This document shows positions 22,462-24,211 of a stretch of 24,211 bases of DNA, in pieces (positions within the stretch are counted from its first letter, which is position 1; each line of letters begins with the position of its first letter). Position numbers and translations under genes: made by a program. The stretch covers positions 1 to 24,211 of the IMG/VR virus record IMGVR_UViG_3300010157_000245. One strand, given 5' to 3'. This stretch comes from a virus. Below the pieces are notes generated by a model. That model had not been told where the DNA came from. It worked only from the letters and a program-made list of their open reading frames with translations, and searched no databases.

Positions 22462-23004
22462 TTATAAACGAGCGTCTACAATGTTCCAGTTAATTATCTT
22501 CCAATGATTGGTTAGATAACCTTTTTTGTCTGCTTGATAATCCAAAACCCACGAATGTTCCCACCAATCTATTAACAAGACAATGTCATTCTTAATTTGA
22601 TGATTGACGATAGTTTTAATCTCACCGTTCTTAGCAAGATACAGCCAACCGCTGCCCTGAATACCCATAGCAACTTTGGTAAATTCATCTTTGAAATTGT
22701 CAAATGATTTAAAATGTTTATCAATGAATTCTTTAGATGCACCTATTGGCGCATTTGCTTCGTCTGAGATTTGCAGTTGTGGAAAATACATACTATGTAA
22801 GTATGCACCTGCTTCGTTAAAATCTAAATCACCTTCGCCTGCATTAAACCGATTAACATAAGTTCTATATAACTTACCATAGTGATAATCTATTGCATCT
22901 TCACTTAGGCAAGGCTCTAAAGCATCGCGAGCATAGGACAACTTCACTTGCTCAAGTTGTTTAACTTCTTTACTTTCAACAACGTATTTTATAAAATTAA
23001 ACAT
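22462..23004 (-). CDS. Iron/manganese superoxide dismutase-like protein
   Basis: Converts superoxide to oxygen and peroxide if active. The 180-aa protein follows the Fe/Mn-SOD pattern: DYHYGKLYRTYVNRFN with ligand H41, AGAYLHSMYF with H70, IQGSGWLYL, and DWWEHSWVLDY with D146 and H150, so all four metal ligands remain. It is somewhat shorter than the usual ~195 aa, and the second-shell His in KHHxTY is replaced (KLYRTY), which may change activity. It has no signal peptide, so it would act in the host cytoplasm or be packaged. No strong ribosome site precedes the ATG. Confidence 0.85.
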   Translation of the reverse strand: MFNFIKYVVESKEVKQLEQVKLSYARDALEPCLSEDAIDYHYGKLYRTYVNRFNAGEGDLDFNEAGAYLHSMYFPQLQISDEANAPIGASKEFIDKHFKSFDNFKDEFTKVAMGIQGSGWLYLAKNGEIKTIVNHQIKNDIVLLIDWWEHSWVLDYQADKKGYLTNHWKIINWNIVDARL

Positions 23005-23029
23005 TTATTTCTTTTTACCAGATTTCATA

Positions 23030-23320
23030 TTAGCAGTTCCACTTTCTTAACGCCAATGCTTTGCGTGTTGGATCACCATTGGGTTTTTTCATAGGACCAT
23101 CAACGCCACTCATTCTTGCGCAGAATGATTTACGACGTTTAGCATCTTTGCTACCTGCTTTTAATTTGCTGGGCTTAGTAGTTACTGCTGTTTGCAATTT
23201 GCTACCTGGATGCTCTCTACGATAACTAGCAACGCCTTTGGCATTTAGTCCGCCAGATTTACTTTTGCCGGCTTTGCGATGCCAGGCAGCGGATTCATCT
23301 ATAAACTCGTATGCTCTCAT
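23030..23320 (-). CDS. Small basic protein, probably DUF6321 family
   Basis: A 96-aa, very basic protein. After a short acidic start (MRAYEFIDE) it has AAWHRKAGKSKSGGLNAKGV, ASYRREHPGSKLQTAV, then KRRKSFCARMSGVDGPMKKP and DPTRKALALRKWNC. The GGLNxKG, SFCARMSG and LxKWxC segments are typical of DUF6321 proteins, which are common in marine phages. High Lys/Arg and two Cys suggest DNA binding, not shown. Its ATG overlaps the stop of a 17-codon frame (ATGA). Confidence 0.75.
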   Translation of the reverse strand: MRAYEFIDESAAWHRKAGKSKSGGLNAKGVASYRREHPGSKLQTAVTTKPSKLKAGSKDAKRRKSFCARMSGVDGPMKKPNGDPTRKALALRKWNC

Positions 23321-23370
23321 TGTTTCTTAATCTTAGGTTGACGGGCTTTATATAGCGCCGCTGTTGCCAT
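23317..23370 (-). CDS. Possible 17-residue gene or frameshift extension
   Basis: The frame encodes MATAALYKARQPKIKKQ. Its ATG overlaps the upstream stop (TAATG) and its stop overlaps the DUF6321-like start (ATGA), the coupling pattern used throughout this strand. It has no ribosome site of its own. It may be a real tiny gene, or the -1 frame tail of the upstream protein reached at the A-run at 23383-23374, or a gene split by a one-base homopolymer error. Confidence 0.35.
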   Translation of the reverse strand: MATAALYKARQPKIKKQ

Positions 23371-24211
23371 TACTTTTTTTTTTCGGGAGTCTTATTTTTG
23401 AATTGGTGATACTTTTGTGGATCAGCATTTTGGAAGTTATAATTCCAAGCATCTAAATCCATAGTAGGTTCCAATTGTCTCTCTAACATAACATTAAGTG
23501 ATTCCATATAAGAATCACCTTCTACTGCACTCTTATTGTTTAGTCTATATCTTGAGCTAATAGTGTTCTTTCTAAAATCACTATCTTGTTTATACATTTT
23601 ACCACCTTTGGTAATTCTATTCACCGGTTCTTTTCGACTTAATCTATCATACGCTTGAGAGTGATCTTGACGAGGAAAGTGCATCTTATTTGTGCCTGCT
23701 TCTACCTTGTTGGCAATGTTATCACCAAACTCTTGTCGAATCTGATCTAAAACTTCATCAGGATCGTAGTGATCGTTAACACCGTAGCCGTCGTCGGCTG
23801 GATCAGTAGCATCTCTATAAGTATCAATTAGGTGATCTAATCTTGCTCGCTGATCAGGATCCATGCCTTCCGCCACACCTTGCCCTTTTAAGCCACGAGT
23901 GGCTGAATTTAAACTGCTTAAACTTACACTGCGAGTCGCATCGTTGTTAAAGATTAGATCAACACTAAATGGCCTACCGTTCTTATAAAAATGCAATTCG
24001 TTGCTGGTTGTTTTGAAATGATCTGCACCGTGATGACGCAATACTTTCACAGCATCACTCATTGGTAAAGTTTCTGCTACGCCTTCCGCCACACCTTGCT
24101 CTTGAGGCTTTTTGAACACACTATATAGTTTTTGTGTATCAAAATCTTTTATACCATTGGCTCGTAATACATTTGCCACAAATGTTCCGCAATTTTCTGC
24201 ACCTACTGAGT
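23370..24211 (-). CDS. Unknown phage protein with QGVAEG repeats (5' end outside window)
   Basis: The frame is open to the right edge; a GTG at 24179 is only an internal candidate start, since SVGAENCGTF precedes it in frame. At least 280 residues are visible. QGVAEG occurs twice, each time at the edge of a different segment: first before VAETLPMSDAVKVLRHHG, a small folded unit, and then before MDPDQRARLDHLIDTY, a helical unit. The rest is charged and likely flexible (SRKEPVNRITKGGKM, LEPTMDLDAWNYNFQ, ending EKKK). Such a mosaic suggests a prohead or virion-associated protein, but I do not recognise it. Confidence 0.65.
   Translation of the reverse strand, partial: SVGAENCGTFVANVLRANGIKDFDTQKLYSVFKKPQEQGVAEGVAETLPMSDAVKVLRHHGADHFKTTSNELHFYKNGRPFSVDLIFNNDATRSVSLSSLNSATRGLKGQGVAEGMDPDQRARLDHLIDTYRDATDPADDGYGVNDHYDPDEVLDQIRQEFGDNIANKVEAGTNKMHFPRQDHSQAYDRLSRKEPVNRITKGGKMYKQDSDFRKNTISSRYRLNNKSAVEGDSYMESLNVMLERQLEPTMDLDAWNYNFQNADPQKYHQFKNKTPEKKK
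23373..23383 (-). promoter_or_regulatory. Slippery run A10-G at the end of the upstream gene
   Basis: The minus strand has ten A followed by G just before a TAA stop. This contains A-AAA-AAG, the slippery heptamer of E. coli dnaX, in the correct phase for -1 slippage. A stop codon lies directly after it in the zero frame, and the -1 frame stays open for the 17-codon frame. Confidence 0.45.
23865..23883 (-). repeat. Dispersed 19-base repeat, copy 1 (encodes QGVAEG)
   Basis: GCCTTCCGCCACACCTTGC on the + strand is identical to copy 2 at 24081-24099. Read on the minus strand in the same frame, it encodes QGVAEG. Flanking sequence differs between the copies, so the repeat is not part of a larger duplication. 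Confidence 0.85.
24081..24099 (-). repeat. Dispersed 19-base repeat, copy 2 (encodes QGVAEG, followed by a second GVAE)
   Basis: Identical in 19 bases to copy 1. Here the peptide continues QGVAEGVAE, so GVAE occurs twice in tandem, but the second copy uses different codons. Confidence 0.85.

Noticed and set aside
23004-23030. A 7-codon frame (MKSGKKK) between the DUF6321-like gene and the superoxide dismutase gene
   Set aside because: Too short to support, although its stop lies directly before the next ATG.
1-24211. CRISPR array, tRNA genes, transposase, integrase or attachment sites
   Set aside because: I looked for regular repeats with spacers, cloverleaf-like sequences in the gaps and mobile-element proteins on both strands and saw none; gaps between genes are too short for tRNAs.

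Overview
This 24.2 kb window looks like part of the genome of a T4-like (Straboviridae-like/marine myovirus) tailed phage. The evidence is a gp43-type family B DNA polymerase next to a gp45-type sliding clamp, a T4 RNase H-like 5'-3' exonuclease, a DsbA-like small protein, thymidylate synthase and a run of tail-fibre/collar proteins. The DNA is AT-rich and packed: there is no stretch over 300 bases without a gene, and most neighbours overlap by 1-20 bases (TAATG or ATGA junctions). Small proteins of the kind found in marine T4-like phages of cyanobacteria, SAR11 and methylotrophs are common here. No photosynthesis gene is present, so the host cannot be named; it is probably an aquatic bacterium.

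Layout. Positions 1-4321 on the + strand hold the late structural block: the end of one virion protein, a conserved virion protein, and three successive tail-fibre-like proteins that share an N-terminal module. Everything from 4318 to the right edge is on the - strand and is read from right to left. It begins at the right edge with an unrecognised protein carrying a short repeated peptide (QGVAEG), then a tiny 17-codon frame, a basic DUF6321-like protein and a superoxide dismutase. Next come a DsbA-like protein, a membrane protein, DNA polymerase and the sliding clamp. A long coupled operon follows: coiled-coil protein, TGT/DpdA-like transglycosylase, unknown protein, 51-aa protein, T-fold (QueD-like) protein, 78-aa protein, glycosyltransferase, GalE-like epimerase, QueE, small membrane peptide, two small unknowns, RNase H-like exonuclease and four overlapping unknowns. 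The block ends with a MoxR-type AAA ATPase, a metallopeptidase/VWA protein, three small unknowns and ThyA, which meets the tail genes stop to stop.

How the genes may work together. The transglycosylase, QueE and QueD-like genes suggest that 7-deazaguanine is made and swapped into phage DNA (or tRNA). The GalE-like epimerase and glycosyltransferase in the same operon raise the possibility of a sugar-decorated base. The MoxR/VWA pair forms a separate AAA-chaperone module; each gene has its own strong sigma70-type promoter and an intrinsic terminator lies between them. Four sigma70-like promoters with exact 17-base spacers precede the MoxR, VWA, clamp and dsbA-like genes. The dsbA-like promoter lies inside an inverted repeat whose 3' arm contains the ribosome binding site, which resembles the T4 scheme for blocking translation from read-through transcripts.
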